From positions 1 to 30,433 of the forward strand of contig DLMV01000038.1 of the NCBI GenBank assembly GCA_002478225.1: 30,433 bases of DNA, given 5' to 3'. This DNA comes from Deltaproteobacteria bacterium UBA7527 (GTDB lineage Bacteria > Desulfobacterota > Syntrophorhabdia > Syntrophorhabdales > Syntrophorhabdaceae). Under the pieces are notes generated by a model. That model was not told where the DNA came from, searched no databases, and worked only from the letters and a program-made list of their open reading frames with translations. Each line of letters begins with the position of its first letter. The stretch's first letter is position 1. A program made the position numbers and the translations under genes. Positions 7,352 to 15,342 of this stretch are shown here, piece after piece.

Positions 7352-8527
7352 ATGGGCATCTCAAAAAATATCAGCAAATCGATGAAAGACTCCTCGTGGA
7401 TACGGGCAATGTTCGAAGAAGGGGAGAAGCTGAAAAAACAGTTCGGTCCCGAAAATATACTCGATTTCACCCTCGGCAACCCCGTCATGGAGCCGCCGAT
7501 CGAACTGAAAGAAGAACTGATACGCATTGCCTCTTCAAAGGTAAAGGGCATGCACCGTTACATGACGAACAGCGGCTATGAAGAGGTCAGGGATGACATA
7601 GCGAAATTCTATGAAGAAAGGTCAGGACTGCCCTTTACGAAAGACCACATGATCATGACCGTCGGAGCTGCCGGGGGCATCAACGTCGCACTGAAGGCAC
7701 TTCTTGACCCTGGCAACGAGGTTATCGTTCCCAATCCCTTCTTCGTGGAATTCAAGTTCTATATAGAGAATCACGGCGGATCGATGAGGCTTGTCGACAC
7801 CCTGGAGGATTTTCATCTCGATATCGGAAAGATTGAAAAGGCGATAAACAAGAAGACCAAGGCGATCATCATCAATTCCCCGCATAACCCCACTGGCGTT
7901 GTCTATAACGAAGAGGAGTTGAAAGATCTTGCCATGCTCCTCCGGAAACGGAGAGAAAAGGGGCAGAGGATATTCATCGTCGCCGATGAGGCATACAGGA
8001 AGATCATTTACAACGGCACGGTCCTGCCGGACCTTTTCAATATATACGAGGATACGATCGTCATTACGTGCCACTCAAAAGACCTTGCTCTTCCCGGGGA
8101 GCGGATAGGCCATATCGCCGCTTCGCCTCTCATAAAGAATCTGAGGCCCCTTTTAGACGCCATGATATTTGCGAACAGGATACTCGGCTTCATAAACGCC
8201 CCGGCACTCATGCAGAGACTTGTCCGGAAATTCCAGAAAAACAGTGTCGATATCATGGATTATCAGCGTAAGAGGGACGCCATTTATAGGATCCTCGTCG
8301 AATCCGGGTTCAATGTGACAAAGCCGCTCGGGGCATTCTACATCTTCCCGCAATCGCCGATACCGGATGATATACAGTTCGTAAGGACCCTCCAGCAGCA
8401 CCACATCCTTGCCGTACCGGGCGTGGGCTTCGGGAAGCCGGGGTATTTCCGGCTGGCCTATTGTGTTGAGATGGATGTCATTGAAAGGTCGGAAAATTAT
8501 TTCAGGAATATAATACCGCGAACATGA
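7352..8527 (+). CDS. PLP-dependent aminotransferase, class I/II (second of a tandem pair)
   Basis: A 391-residue paralogue of the preceding gene, alike along its whole length. Shared stretches include FTLGNPVMEPP near the N-terminus, GMHRYMTNSGYE, NSPHNPTG, VADEAYRKI, CHSKDLALPGERIG (Schiff-base Lys) and GYFRLAYC. The ATG at 7352 follows the upstream stop codon by 3 bp and uses an AGAGGTG ribosome site inside the end of the first gene. Differences near the active site (NN to HN in the PLP motif, TSHSK to TCHSK) suggest related but distinct specificity. The two copies could form a heterodimer or serve different amino acids; both are inference. The gene converges on bioD with a 23-bp gap and no obvious terminator. 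Confidence 0.88.
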   Translation: MGISKNISKSMKDSSWIRAMFEEGEKLKKQFGPENILDFTLGNPVMEPPIELKEELIRIASSKVKGMHRYMTNSGYEEVRDDIAKFYEERSGLPFTKDHMIMTVGAAGGINVALKALLDPGNEVIVPNPFFVEFKFYIENHGGSMRLVDTLEDFHLDIGKIEKAINKKTKAIIINSPHNPTGVVYNEEELKDLAMLLRKRREKGQRIFIVADEAYRKIIYNGTVLPDLFNIYEDTIVITCHSKDLALPGERIGHIAASPLIKNLRPLLDAMIFANRILGFINAPALMQRLVRKFQKNSVDIMDYQRKRDAIYRILVESGFNVTKPLGAFYIFPQSPIPDDIQFVRTLQQHHILAVPGVGFGKPGYFRLAYCVEMDVIERSENYFRNIIPRT

Positions 8528-8550
8528 TAATGTCCGCTGCGCGTCGCGCA

Positions 8551-9267
8551 TCAAAGAAACTTAAGGACAGCGTCAGTGTCGATATTCTTCTCAAAGGTTT
8601 CGGCAAGGAACGCCCTGTCTATGCCTTTTTCCGCAATACCCGCCACATAAGGAAAAACACCAAGAAAGGGAATGCGGAGATACCGCTTCAATACAACGGG
8701 ATTTGTCTCTGAGGCGATATCAGGCTGATTGCTTACGTTGTTCAAGATCACTCCGGCGATACTGATACCCTGTGATTCCAGATGATTGCTTGTCAGAAGG
8801 GTATGGTTTATTGTTCCAAGCCCGAGCTTCGACACAATGATGGTCGGCGCATTCCATTGCCTGATAAGGTCAACATAGAAGAAATCTTTTTTAATAGGCA
8901 CCATAACTCCGCCTGCGCCTTCAACAACAACAACGTCATGTACCCTCAAAAGACCCCGGTATATTTTGTCAACACTGTCAACATCGATCACACGATGTTC
9001 CAGTTCAGCGGCAACTTCAGGTGCGAGAGGCGCTTCAAAGGCGTAAGGGTTTATCTCCTGCAGGCTGTCGGTGCTTCCTGACGCATCACGTAATAAAACC
9101 GAATCCCGCGATCCGGTCTCCCGCTCTCCTTTTGTCAACCCGCTTTCGAAGGGCTTCATAACGCCGACATTCATGCCCTTCCTCAATGAAAGAAAGGCGC
9201 ATAGGCACATTGATACAATCGTCTTTCCGATCCCTGTATCTGTTCCGGTAATAAAAAGGCTTTTCAC
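8551..9267 (-). CDS. bioD: dethiobiotin synthetase
   Basis: A 238-residue P-loop protein that closes the ureido ring of dethiobiotin from 7,8-diaminopelargonate, CO2 and ATP in biotin synthesis. The Walker A region reads GTDTGIGKT (8-16). VMKPFESG carries the catalytic lysine region, and VVVEGAGGVMVPI is the family glycine-rich loop. The start is GTG at 9267, overlapping the TAG stop of the upstream membrane gene by one base (TAGTG), so translation is probably coupled. No other bio gene is in the window, so the rest of the pathway must lie elsewhere. Confidence 0.93.
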   Translation of the reverse strand: MKSLFITGTDTGIGKTIVSMCLCAFLSLRKGMNVGVMKPFESGLTKGERETGSRDSVLLRDASGSTDSLQEINPYAFEAPLAPEVAAELEHRVIDVDSVDKIYRGLLRVHDVVVVEGAGGVMVPIKKDFFYVDLIRQWNAPTIIVSKLGLGTINHTLLTSNHLESQGISIAGVILNNVSNQPDIASETNPVVLKRYLRIPFLGVFPYVAGIAEKGIDRAFLAETFEKNIDTDAVLKFL

Positions 9268-9476
9268 TATTTCACGACTGCGGAGAGGAGGATTGCGATA
9301 CCCATAAAAAGGCAGGCGCAGATCATCGCAAGGCCTATATTGCCCTCTTCTGATATCTTTTTCTCAAAATCAGTTGAAAATATGGCACCAACGATCTTCA
9401 ACGCCACCAGCATGATGATCATGTACACGGCTGCATAGACACACATCTCTATTATATTGCCAAGAATCTTCCACAT
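9267..9476 (-). CDS. small DUF350-like membrane protein
   Basis: This 69-residue protein consists of two hydrophobic helices, about residues 10-32 (VYAAVYMIIMLVALKIV) and 48-68 (GLAMICACLFMGIAILLSAVV), separated by a charged loop FEKKISEEGN. The EEGNIGLA junction and two-helix layout match DUF350-type small inner-membrane proteins, whose biochemical role is not established. An AGGGA-type ribosome site overlaps the rex stop codon 8 bp upstream, placing it in the rex-bioD transcript. Membrane location is certain from the sequence; the family call is likely. Confidence 0.7.
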   Translation of the reverse strand: MWKILGNIIEMCVYAAVYMIIMLVALKIVGAIFSTDFEKKISEEGNIGLAMICACLFMGIAILLSAVVK

Positions 9477-9484
9477 AACTGTCC

Positions 9485-10126
9485 CTAATTAGAGAGGTAA
9501 TATACGAGATTGTCGAGGGCAGACGTAAAGAAGAGATTGCGGAGCTTCACATGTTCGGGGGTCCTCACGGGTGATGGTGAAAGATTCAGGATACCCTTGA
9601 TGTTCGCATCAACGAGCCAGTCCGCTACCTTCTGCGCCTCCTGTGGAGGTACCGTGATGATCCCGATCTCGATGTTCCTTGCCTTCACTACCTCTTTTAT
9701 CCTGTCGACATGGAGGATCTCGACGGGCCTCCCTATTCTTTCAGAGATGTGCCCGATCACCCTTTCGGGCTGGATATCAAAAGCAGCCACTATCTTATAA
9801 TTCTGTTTCAAAAAATCCTTATAAACAAGCAGGGCGCTTCCCATATTACCGATACCGACTACCGCGATCCTCCACTCCCTGTTGATGCCGAGTATCTCCT
9901 TGATATGCCTTTTCAGTTCCTTTACATTGTAGCCCATGCCCCTGATCCCAAATTCACCGAAATAGGCAAAATCTTTTCTGACCTGCGCTGCATTAACGTT
10001 GCATATATTTGCAATAAGTGCGCTTGAGGCAACCCGTTCATTTCTCGATTCCAGATCCCCAAGACATTTCAGGTAATTTGACAGCCGCCTTATTGTGGCT
10101 TCGGGGATCTTTGAATATTTCGCCAT
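9485..10126 (-). CDS. rex: redox-sensing transcriptional repressor Rex
   Basis: A 213-residue regulator from the ATG at 10126 (AAAGGA upstream). A longer in-frame reading to 10210 adds a non-conserved tail and is rejected. Residues 1-80 are the winged-helix DNA-binding domain (IPEATIRRLSNYLKCL, then NAAQVRKDFAYFGEFG and RGMGYNV). Residues 84-213 are an NAD(H)-binding Rossmann domain with VVGIGNMG (89-96) and the C-terminal swapped-helix region. Rex represses fermentation and respiratory genes when NAD+ is high and releases DNA when NADH binds. It heads a small cluster with the DUF350 and bioD genes. Its upstream region holds repeated ATCAAG motifs. Very sure of the family. Confidence 0.95.
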   Translation of the reverse strand: MAKYSKIPEATIRRLSNYLKCLGDLESRNERVASSALIANICNVNAAQVRKDFAYFGEFGIRGMGYNVKELKRHIKEILGINREWRIAVVGIGNMGSALLVYKDFLKQNYKIVAAFDIQPERVIGHISERIGRPVEILHVDRIKEVVKARNIEIGIITVPPQEAQKVADWLVDANIKGILNLSPSPVRTPEHVKLRNLFFTSALDNLVYYLSN

Positions 10127-10274
10127 TTTCCTATTCCTTTTAAAGCTTTTCTCTTGATTTTCATATATGTAACAATAATCAAGGCGTTTTGCAAGAGAAA
10201 TTATTATCAAGGATATTGCGGTGTTTTACAATTTTTCGCTGTAAATAAGATTATCAAGAGAAAAATTTAACAAG
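10127..10274 (-). promoter_or_regulatory. rex upstream region with repeated motifs
   Basis: This AT-rich 148-bp gap has a perfect 12-bp inverted repeat, TTTTCTCTTGAT (10147-10158) with ATCAAGAGAAAA (10253-10264). It also has two further (A/T)AATCAAGG or TTATCAAGG copies (about 10177-10184 and 10203-10212) and a TTTACA-N9-TGTAAA palindrome (10225-10245). No clear consensus promoter was found. The motifs could be operator sites, but none matches the usual Rex palindrome well. Confidence 0.35.
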
Positions 10275-11069
10275 CTATAGTCCCAGCACATCCTTCATCC
10301 CGTAGATACCGGGGCTTTGTCTCACGATCCATTTTGCCGCTGTCAACGCCCCGCGCGCAAAATTTTCGCGGGAATAGGCCCTGTGAGTGATCTCGAGCCG
10401 CTCGCCGATGCCGGCGTACATCACCGTGTGCTCGCCGACGATATCGCCGCCCCTCAATCCAAGGATGGCGATCTCCTCGTCCTTCCTTTCACCTGTGAAC
10501 CCTTTTCTCCCATAAACCTCTTCCCATCGCTTTCCTGGCTGGGCGCTCTTCACGATTTCCTTTAGTTGCATTGCAGTTCCACTGGGCGCATCCTTTTTCC
10601 AGCGATGGTGCATCTCAACAATCTCGACATCGTAGCCATCCTGCAGGACCTTTGATACCCTGTCAATAACATCGAACATAAGATTCATTCCTATGCTCAT
10701 GTTGGGTGATATGACCACCTTAACATCCTTTGAATCCCTTATCTGCCTGATCGCGTCCTCCGCAAGCCCTGTTGTGCCTATGACAATACACTTCTGCTTC
10801 TCCCTGACAAGCCTGAAATTCTCAAGTGTCCCGTGGGGGTCGGTAAAATCAATGATCACGTCACAGGCATCGATCACTTTTTCGATGTCATGGACGATTG
10901 TTATACTGCCCGGAGCATTTCCAATGATACGGTCTGCGGGCTGCCCCACCATCGGGTGCCCTTTTTTTTCAACGGCGCCTGTTATCTGAAAGTCTTTATC
11001 GCTGACAGCGAGTTTCAATATAGCGCTGCCCATCTTTCCACACACACCGGTTATTGCCAGTTTGATCAT
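10275..11069 (-). CDS. dapB: 4-hydroxy-tetrahydrodipicolinate reductase
   Basis: A 264-residue reductase of the lysine/diaminopimelate pathway that reduces the DapA product with NAD(P)H. The N-terminal Rossmann motif is GVCGKMG. The catalytic segment reads EMHHRWKKDAPSGTA, with the paired histidines and lysine, and GLRGGDIVGEHTV follows in the C-terminal domain. The start at 11069 is chosen because AAGGAG sits 6 nt upstream; an ATG eight codons earlier lacks one and extends into a repeat. The gene is downstream of dapA, separated by 161 bp that hold an inverted repeat, so it may be co-transcribed or partly independent. Confidence 0.95.
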   Translation of the reverse strand: MIKLAITGVCGKMGSAILKLAVSDKDFQITGAVEKKGHPMVGQPADRIIGNAPGSITIVHDIEKVIDACDVIIDFTDPHGTLENFRLVREKQKCIVIGTTGLAEDAIRQIRDSKDVKVVISPNMSIGMNLMFDVIDRVSKVLQDGYDVEIVEMHHRWKKDAPSGTAMQLKEIVKSAQPGKRWEEVYGRKGFTGERKDEEIAILGLRGGDIVGEHTVMYAGIGERLEITHRAYSRENFARGALTAAKWIVRQSPGIYGMKDVLGL

Positions 11070-11086
11070 GACATGCTCCTTATAAT

Positions 11087-11224
11087 AGCTCATAGCTCAT
11101 GGCTGATGGCTCATAGCAAGGCAAAAGGCGTGAAATGTAAAAAGTGAAATGTAAAATGTTTAAACCTCCCGCCTTTCTCGTTTTAATTTTTCCTTTGTCA
11201 GCCATGAGCTATGAGCCATGAGCT
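11087..11224. repeat. inverted repeat of GCTCATGG-type words between dapA and dapB
   Basis: GCTCATAGCTCATGGCTGA (11088-11106) and its exact complement (11198-11216) form a 19-bp perfect inverted repeat. The interior (11130-11146, GTGAAATGTAAAAAGTG) recurs in inverse orientation at 18324-18340 upstream of cutA. The segment is non-coding and belongs to the word-like intergenic repeats seen elsewhere in the window. Confidence 0.65.
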
Positions 11225-11230
11225 GTCTCT

Positions 11231-12118
11231 CTATTCCCTTCTCAGCAGTCCGTACCCCTTCAGCAATCCTTTCAGGTAGTTGCTGTTCGCATCTGAGAGC
11301 GGGCACAATGGAAGCCTTAATTCCTTCTCGATCATCCCCATATAATAGAGGGCTTCCTTGATCGGGATCGGGTTTGTCTCGATGAACATTCCCTGGAAGA
11401 GCGGCATAAGCCTTGTATGAATGTCTCTTGCCTTCCCGATATCCTTCTCTACTAAAAAAACCCTGTAAAGTTCTTTCAATTCCTTCGGCATGATGTTCGA
11501 GACCACCGATATGACGCCGACTGCGCCAACGCTCATCATTGGCAGGAAGATATTGTCGTCACCGGAGAGTATCGTGAAGCTCCCCCCGGTCAATCTATAT
11601 ATCTCCGAGACCTGGACAAGGGACCCTGATGCCTCCTTGATGCCAATGACATTAGGGATTTCAGCGACCTTCTTGATCGTCTCAGGCGCCATGTTGATGC
11701 CCGTCCTGCCGGGTATATTGTAAAGGACGAGCGGTATGTCCACTGCCTCGGCTATCTCTTTGTAGTGCCGATAAAGACCTTCCTGCGTAGGCTTGTTGTA
11801 GTAAGGCGTCGTGAGGAGGCATGCGTCAGCGCCGAGCCTTTTTGCGCCCTCAGTCAGTTCGATCGCCTCCTTTGTGCTGTTTGAGCCTGTTCCCGCAACA
11901 ACAGGAACCGAGCCCTTGGCGTACTTCACTGTCAGTTCGATCACCCTCTCATGTTCTTCGTAAGAAAGCGTAGGCGCCTCTCCTGTCGTCCCGCAGGGAA
12001 CAAAGCCGTCGACTCCCTCTTTTAATTGAAACTCGATAAGGTTTCTCAAGGCATCTTCATCAACCTTTCCGTTTTTGAAAGGTGTTGCCAGGGCCGTGTA
12101 TACACCTTTTAGATCCAT
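11231..12118 (-). CDS. dapA: 4-hydroxy-tetrahydrodipicolinate synthase
   Basis: A 295-residue TIM-barrel aldolase that condenses pyruvate with aspartate semialdehyde, the first committed step to diaminopimelate and lysine. The Schiff-base lysine is in IGIKEASG (Lys161). The catalytic Thr pair is in PCGTTGEAPTLS (44-45), Tyr133 is in VLYNIPGRTG, and Arg138 is the substrate-binding arginine. Length and motif spacing are standard. It lies downstream of dapF with a 79-bp gap that holds an inverted repeat. Confidence 0.97.
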   Translation of the reverse strand: MDLKGVYTALATPFKNGKVDEDALRNLIEFQLKEGVDGFVPCGTTGEAPTLSYEEHERVIELTVKYAKGSVPVVAGTGSNSTKEAIELTEGAKRLGADACLLTTPYYNKPTQEGLYRHYKEIAEAVDIPLVLYNIPGRTGINMAPETIKKVAEIPNVIGIKEASGSLVQVSEIYRLTGGSFTILSGDDNIFLPMMSVGAVGVISVVSNIMPKELKELYRVFLVEKDIGKARDIHTRLMPLFQGMFIETNPIPIKEALYYMGMIEKELRLPLCPLSDANSNYLKGLLKGYGLLRRE

Positions 12119-12148
12119 ACTCTCTCCTTTTGGAAAAACATCTTTTGA

Positions 12149-12189
12149 CTTTCAGCGGTCAGTGTAATCTGAACGCTGTCCGCTGAAAG
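12149..12189. repeat. inverted repeat between dapF and dapA
   Basis: CTTTCAGCGG (12149-12158) pairs perfectly with CCGCTGAAAG (12180-12189) around 21 nt. There is no T-run on either side, so it is probably not a strong terminator. The CTTTCAGC word recurs near 30253 as GCTTTCAGCC. Confidence 0.5.
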
Positions 12190-12197
12190 CTGCCTGC

Positions 12198-13013
12198 TCA
12201 CATCAACGCCTCTTCGTGCAGCTTGCCTACGTATATTATCTTTGTGCCGCCTTCGAGATAGACCTCCTCGTTAATATAGATCTTTAAGATCTCCCCGCCT
12301 CGTGTATATACATTGACCGGGCTTTCCACCTGGGACTTCCTGGTCAGGATAACCACTGATGCAACGGCTCCAGTCCCGCATGCGTACGTTTCTCCTTCAA
12401 CACCCCTCTCGTAGGTCCTCAGCTTTACATTTTTCTGGTCGATGATCTCAACAAAGTTCACATTTGTCCCTTTTTTGCCGAACATCTTGTGGTATCGTAT
12501 CGAACGCCCCAGGTCGTTCACCGAGATATAATCGATATCCTTGACCACGAGAACGGCGTGGGGCACCCCGGTATCAACGCTGTTGATGAAGATCTCTTTA
12601 TCTTCAAGCTTGACCGGGTAATCAAGCTTCAGGTCCCTGGGGGTAGTGAGCTGGAGCTTCACCTTGGCGCCATTCACCTCTGCCTTGATGATGCCGGCTA
12701 CTGTCTCAAATGCCATCTTCTCTCCGGCAATCCCTTTGATTTTAGCAAAACGTGCGGCGCATCTTCCGCCGTTTCCGCACATCTCGGCCTCTGAGCCGTC
12801 AGCATTGAAAAACCTCCAGCTGAAATTGTTATTCTCCCTTGCAGCCTCGATCAATATGACACCATCTGCACCCACCGAATGGTGCTGCCTGCTTACCTTT
12901 TTTACAAACTCTGTAATGTTCCTGAATTTCTTGTAGATCTTGCCGTCACGGTTATCGATAAGAATAAAGTCATTGCCGCTGGCGCTCATCTTGTAAAATT
13001 CTAACTCAGCCAC
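12198..13013 (-). CDS. dapF: diaminopimelate epimerase
   Basis: A 271-residue PLP-independent racemase that converts LL- to meso-diaminopimelate with two active-site cysteines. Both are present, in MCGNGGRC (Cys79) and ACGTGAVAS (Cys212). SASGNDFILID near the N-terminus and RGVEGET before the second cysteine are family motifs. It follows lysA by 4 bp, so the two are translated from one message. Confidence 0.97.
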   Translation of the reverse strand: MAELEFYKMSASGNDFILIDNRDGKIYKKFRNITEFVKKVSRQHHSVGADGVILIEAARENNNFSWRFFNADGSEAEMCGNGGRCAARFAKIKGIAGEKMAFETVAGIIKAEVNGAKVKLQLTTPRDLKLDYPVKLEDKEIFINSVDTGVPHAVLVVKDIDYISVNDLGRSIRYHKMFGKKGTNVNFVEIIDQKNVKLRTYERGVEGETYACGTGAVASVVILTRKSQVESPVNVYTRGGEILKIYINEEVYLEGGTKIIYVGKLHEEALM

Positions 13014-13017
13014 TGCT

Positions 13018-14280
13018 TCATGCCTCCAGAAAGGGTGGTACAGACTCGCCTCTTGTCAGGTCCCTGAGGGTCTCTCTTTTTCTTATAACATAAAACTCTC
13101 TGTCTTTTACAAGCACTTCGGCTGCCCGTCTTCTGGCATTATAGTTCGAAGACATGGAAAAACCGTACGCACCGGCGCCGAGGATAGCAAGGAGGTCCCC
13201 TGTTTTGATGTGTGCCATTGATCGGTCTTTCGCAAAGAAATCACCTGATTCACAAACAGGACCAACAATATCTACTACCTTCACATTGTCGCCTTTTCCT
13301 TTTTTCACCGGAATGATCTCGTGGTACGCATCATAGAGGGCCGGCCTCACGAGATCATTCATGGCCCCATCGACAATGTAGAAAGTTTTGTCTGGTATCT
13401 TCTTGATATACAGGAGCTTGGTGACGAATACCCCGCTGTTCCCCACAAGCACCCTGCCGGGCTCAAGTATGAGCATGAGGCCCATTCCTTCCAGTTCCCT
13501 CTCCATTACGCCGGCATATTCTTCGGGGTGTGGCGGCAGTTCATCCTTGTAGGTTATTCCCAGTCCTCCGCCGATATCGATCATCCGGATCAATATGCCG
13601 TCCCCTTTCAGCTGCCGGACCATTGACCTCAGAGATCGAACCGCCTCAACAAAGGGGGCAAGTTCAAGTATCTGGGAGCCTATATGGGACGATATGCCTG
13701 CGGGAACGAGAAACGGTTCCCTTTTCATCTCCCTGTAAAGCCTGTGGGCATCCTTCCACAGCACCCCGAACTTGTTTTTCTTTAGTCCCGTCGTTATGTA
13801 TGGATGGGTCCTGGGGTCTATCTCAGGATTGACCCGTATTGATACGGGCACGCTTTTTTTTAGGATCCGCGACAGTTGAGAAACGGCCTGCAACTCTCCT
13901 TCTGACTCGATGTTGATCATAAGGATGCCGACCCTGATAGCGGACCGCAGCTCCTCTTCTGTCTTGCCTGCGCCGGAAAACACTATCCTGTCGGCGGGGA
14001 TCCCGGCACGAAGCGCTTTGTACAACTCTCCTCCGGAGACGATATCGGCGCCTCCGCCGAACCTTGCTATCATCCTCAGGATCGCGCTGCTCGCATTTGC
14101 CTTACAGGAATAACATGTGATATGCGGCATCTTCTTAAATGCATCGTTAAAAATGCGGAAATGCCTTTCAAGGGTCCGGTAACTGTATACGTAAAAAGGC
14201 GTACCGACGGCGTTGGCGATCTCCGTCAAGGGCACCTTTTCGCAATACAATTGACCTTTTTTGTATTCAAAATAATGCAT
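13018..14280 (-). CDS. lysA: diaminopimelate decarboxylase
   Basis: A 420-residue fold-type III PLP enzyme that decarboxylates meso-diaminopimelate to lysine. The PLP lysine is in CYSCKANAS (Lys60). The glycine-rich phosphate loop reads DIGGGLG, EPGRVLVGNSG follows, and GPVCESGDFF holds the cysteine contributed across the dimer. The ATG at 14280 has only a weak AGGA upstream. The gene is flanked by the lipoprotein gene and dapF, an arrangement common around lysA in proteobacteria. Confidence 0.97.
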   Translation of the reverse strand: MHYFEYKKGQLYCEKVPLTEIANAVGTPFYVYSYRTLERHFRIFNDAFKKMPHITCYSCKANASSAILRMIARFGGGADIVSGGELYKALRAGIPADRIVFSGAGKTEEELRSAIRVGILMINIESEGELQAVSQLSRILKKSVPVSIRVNPEIDPRTHPYITTGLKKNKFGVLWKDAHRLYREMKREPFLVPAGISSHIGSQILELAPFVEAVRSLRSMVRQLKGDGILIRMIDIGGGLGITYKDELPPHPEEYAGVMERELEGMGLMLILEPGRVLVGNSGVFVTKLLYIKKIPDKTFYIVDGAMNDLVRPALYDAYHEIIPVKKGKGDNVKVVDIVGPVCESGDFFAKDRSMAHIKTGDLLAILGAGAYGFSMSSNYNARRRAAEVLVKDREFYVIRKRETLRDLTRGESVPPFLEA

Positions 14281-14343
14281 CGTCCTATTCTTTGCTCCCT
14301 TTGCTCTGCCCTGTTCCCTGCATTCTGTTCCGTGACCCCTTTT

Positions 14344-15342
14344 TTATTCTCTCAGTATCACTATCAATTCTCTTGACTGTCTGCTTTCGTTGCCCGATGT
14401 ATCAACGGACGTCACATAGTACGACACATATCTCAGATCAGGCACCACGGGGTCGATAAACGTGGTATCCCTGGTCAGTTCTGTATTGAGTTTTTGCGCC
14501 GTCCCCGCGCCGATTCTGTATATATTATATCCGGCAAGGTCCTTGTCGGGAGACTCCTTCCATGTTATCACGACCGTATTGCCCTTCCTTTCCGCCTTTA
14601 CGTCAAGGGGAACTGCTGGTGGCGTTTTATCTTTTGGAATAACATCAAGGGCAACGCCTTGACCTTCCCACCGCACTCCTCCTTTTACGCTAACCTTCCG
14701 CACTTCATAGCGGTACGTCTTCCCGTTCTCAAGCCCTGAATCAGCGTAGAGAGAAACCGCAAGGGGATTTCTGTTCAGGGGGAACAGGGGATATGCGCCA
14801 TCTTCGTAGCGGTATACATTATAAAGGAAGCCTTCCTCCTTTGACCAGGAGAGCTCTATTCTCCGGTCGTCTTCTTTCGCGGAGACGTTCCTTGGCCGGT
14901 CCGGCGGTGTTTCCCATCTGATCGTGAAGACATTCGACGCATCCCCGAGCGTGCCCCGTTTTGTGTATGGGTGAACTTTATAGGAATACTGGGATCCGTT
15001 CGCAAGGTCCTCATCATATATATAGATCCTGTTCTCGTACAGGGCATATCCTTTGTTCTCATCAAGGCGAATATCTTTGAAAAGTTCAAAAGTTCCCGCG
15101 ACGCATGTTCCACAGTTCCTCAATATTTTGAAGCCGCCGAGATCTTTCGTTTCCGCGCCGTCCCTGTTAAGCGCCGGGCTTGAGAAGGAAAGAAAAAGAA
15201 CCCCGTCTTTTACTGCACCCGAGAGGTCGTTGATCCCTGAAGGCAAAGGCAGCATCCTGGGCATGGGATCGCCTTTCTTGCCGCATGAAGAGATAATGAC
15301 CAGCAGGGCGATGCTAATGATTACAATATATCTTTTCAGCAT
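14344..15342 (-). CDS. lipoprotein with fibronectin type III-like domains
   Basis: A 332-residue exported lipoprotein. A short signal peptide (MLKRYIVIISIALLVIIS) leads to the lipobox IISSC with Cys20 as the lipidated residue, followed by GKKGDPMPR. Three beta-rich segments follow (about 35-140, 147-235 and 240-332). The last two are recognisable fibronectin type III folds with the W..SP/YNIYR and Y.VTSVD patterns. The CGKKGDP mature N-terminus is reminiscent of the CGxKGP start of the small LptM/YifL lipoproteins usually encoded beside lysA, but here it is fused to a large ectodomain. The gene starts 29 bp inside the end of argH. Function unknown; an envelope scaffold or adhesion role is inference. 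Confidence 0.75.
   Translation of the reverse strand: MLKRYIVIISIALLVIISSCGKKGDPMPRMLPLPSGINDLSGAVKDGVLFLSFSSPALNRDGAETKDLGGFKILRNCGTCVAGTFELFKDIRLDENKGYALYENRIYIYDEDLANGSQYSYKVHPYTKRGTLGDASNVFTIRWETPPDRPRNVSAKEDDRRIELSWSKEEGFLYNVYRYEDGAYPLFPLNRNPLAVSLYADSGLENGKTYRYEVRKVSVKGGVRWEGQGVALDVIPKDKTPPAVPLDVKAERKGNTVVITWKESPDKDLAGYNIYRIGAGTAQKLNTELTRDTTFIDPVVPDLRYVSYYVTSVDTSGNESRQSRELIVILRE

Noticed and set aside
10127..10210. Longer N-terminus for Rex
   Set aside because: The extra 28 residues are not like Rex N-termini, and the ATG at 10126 has a ribosome site and begins the conserved winged helix.
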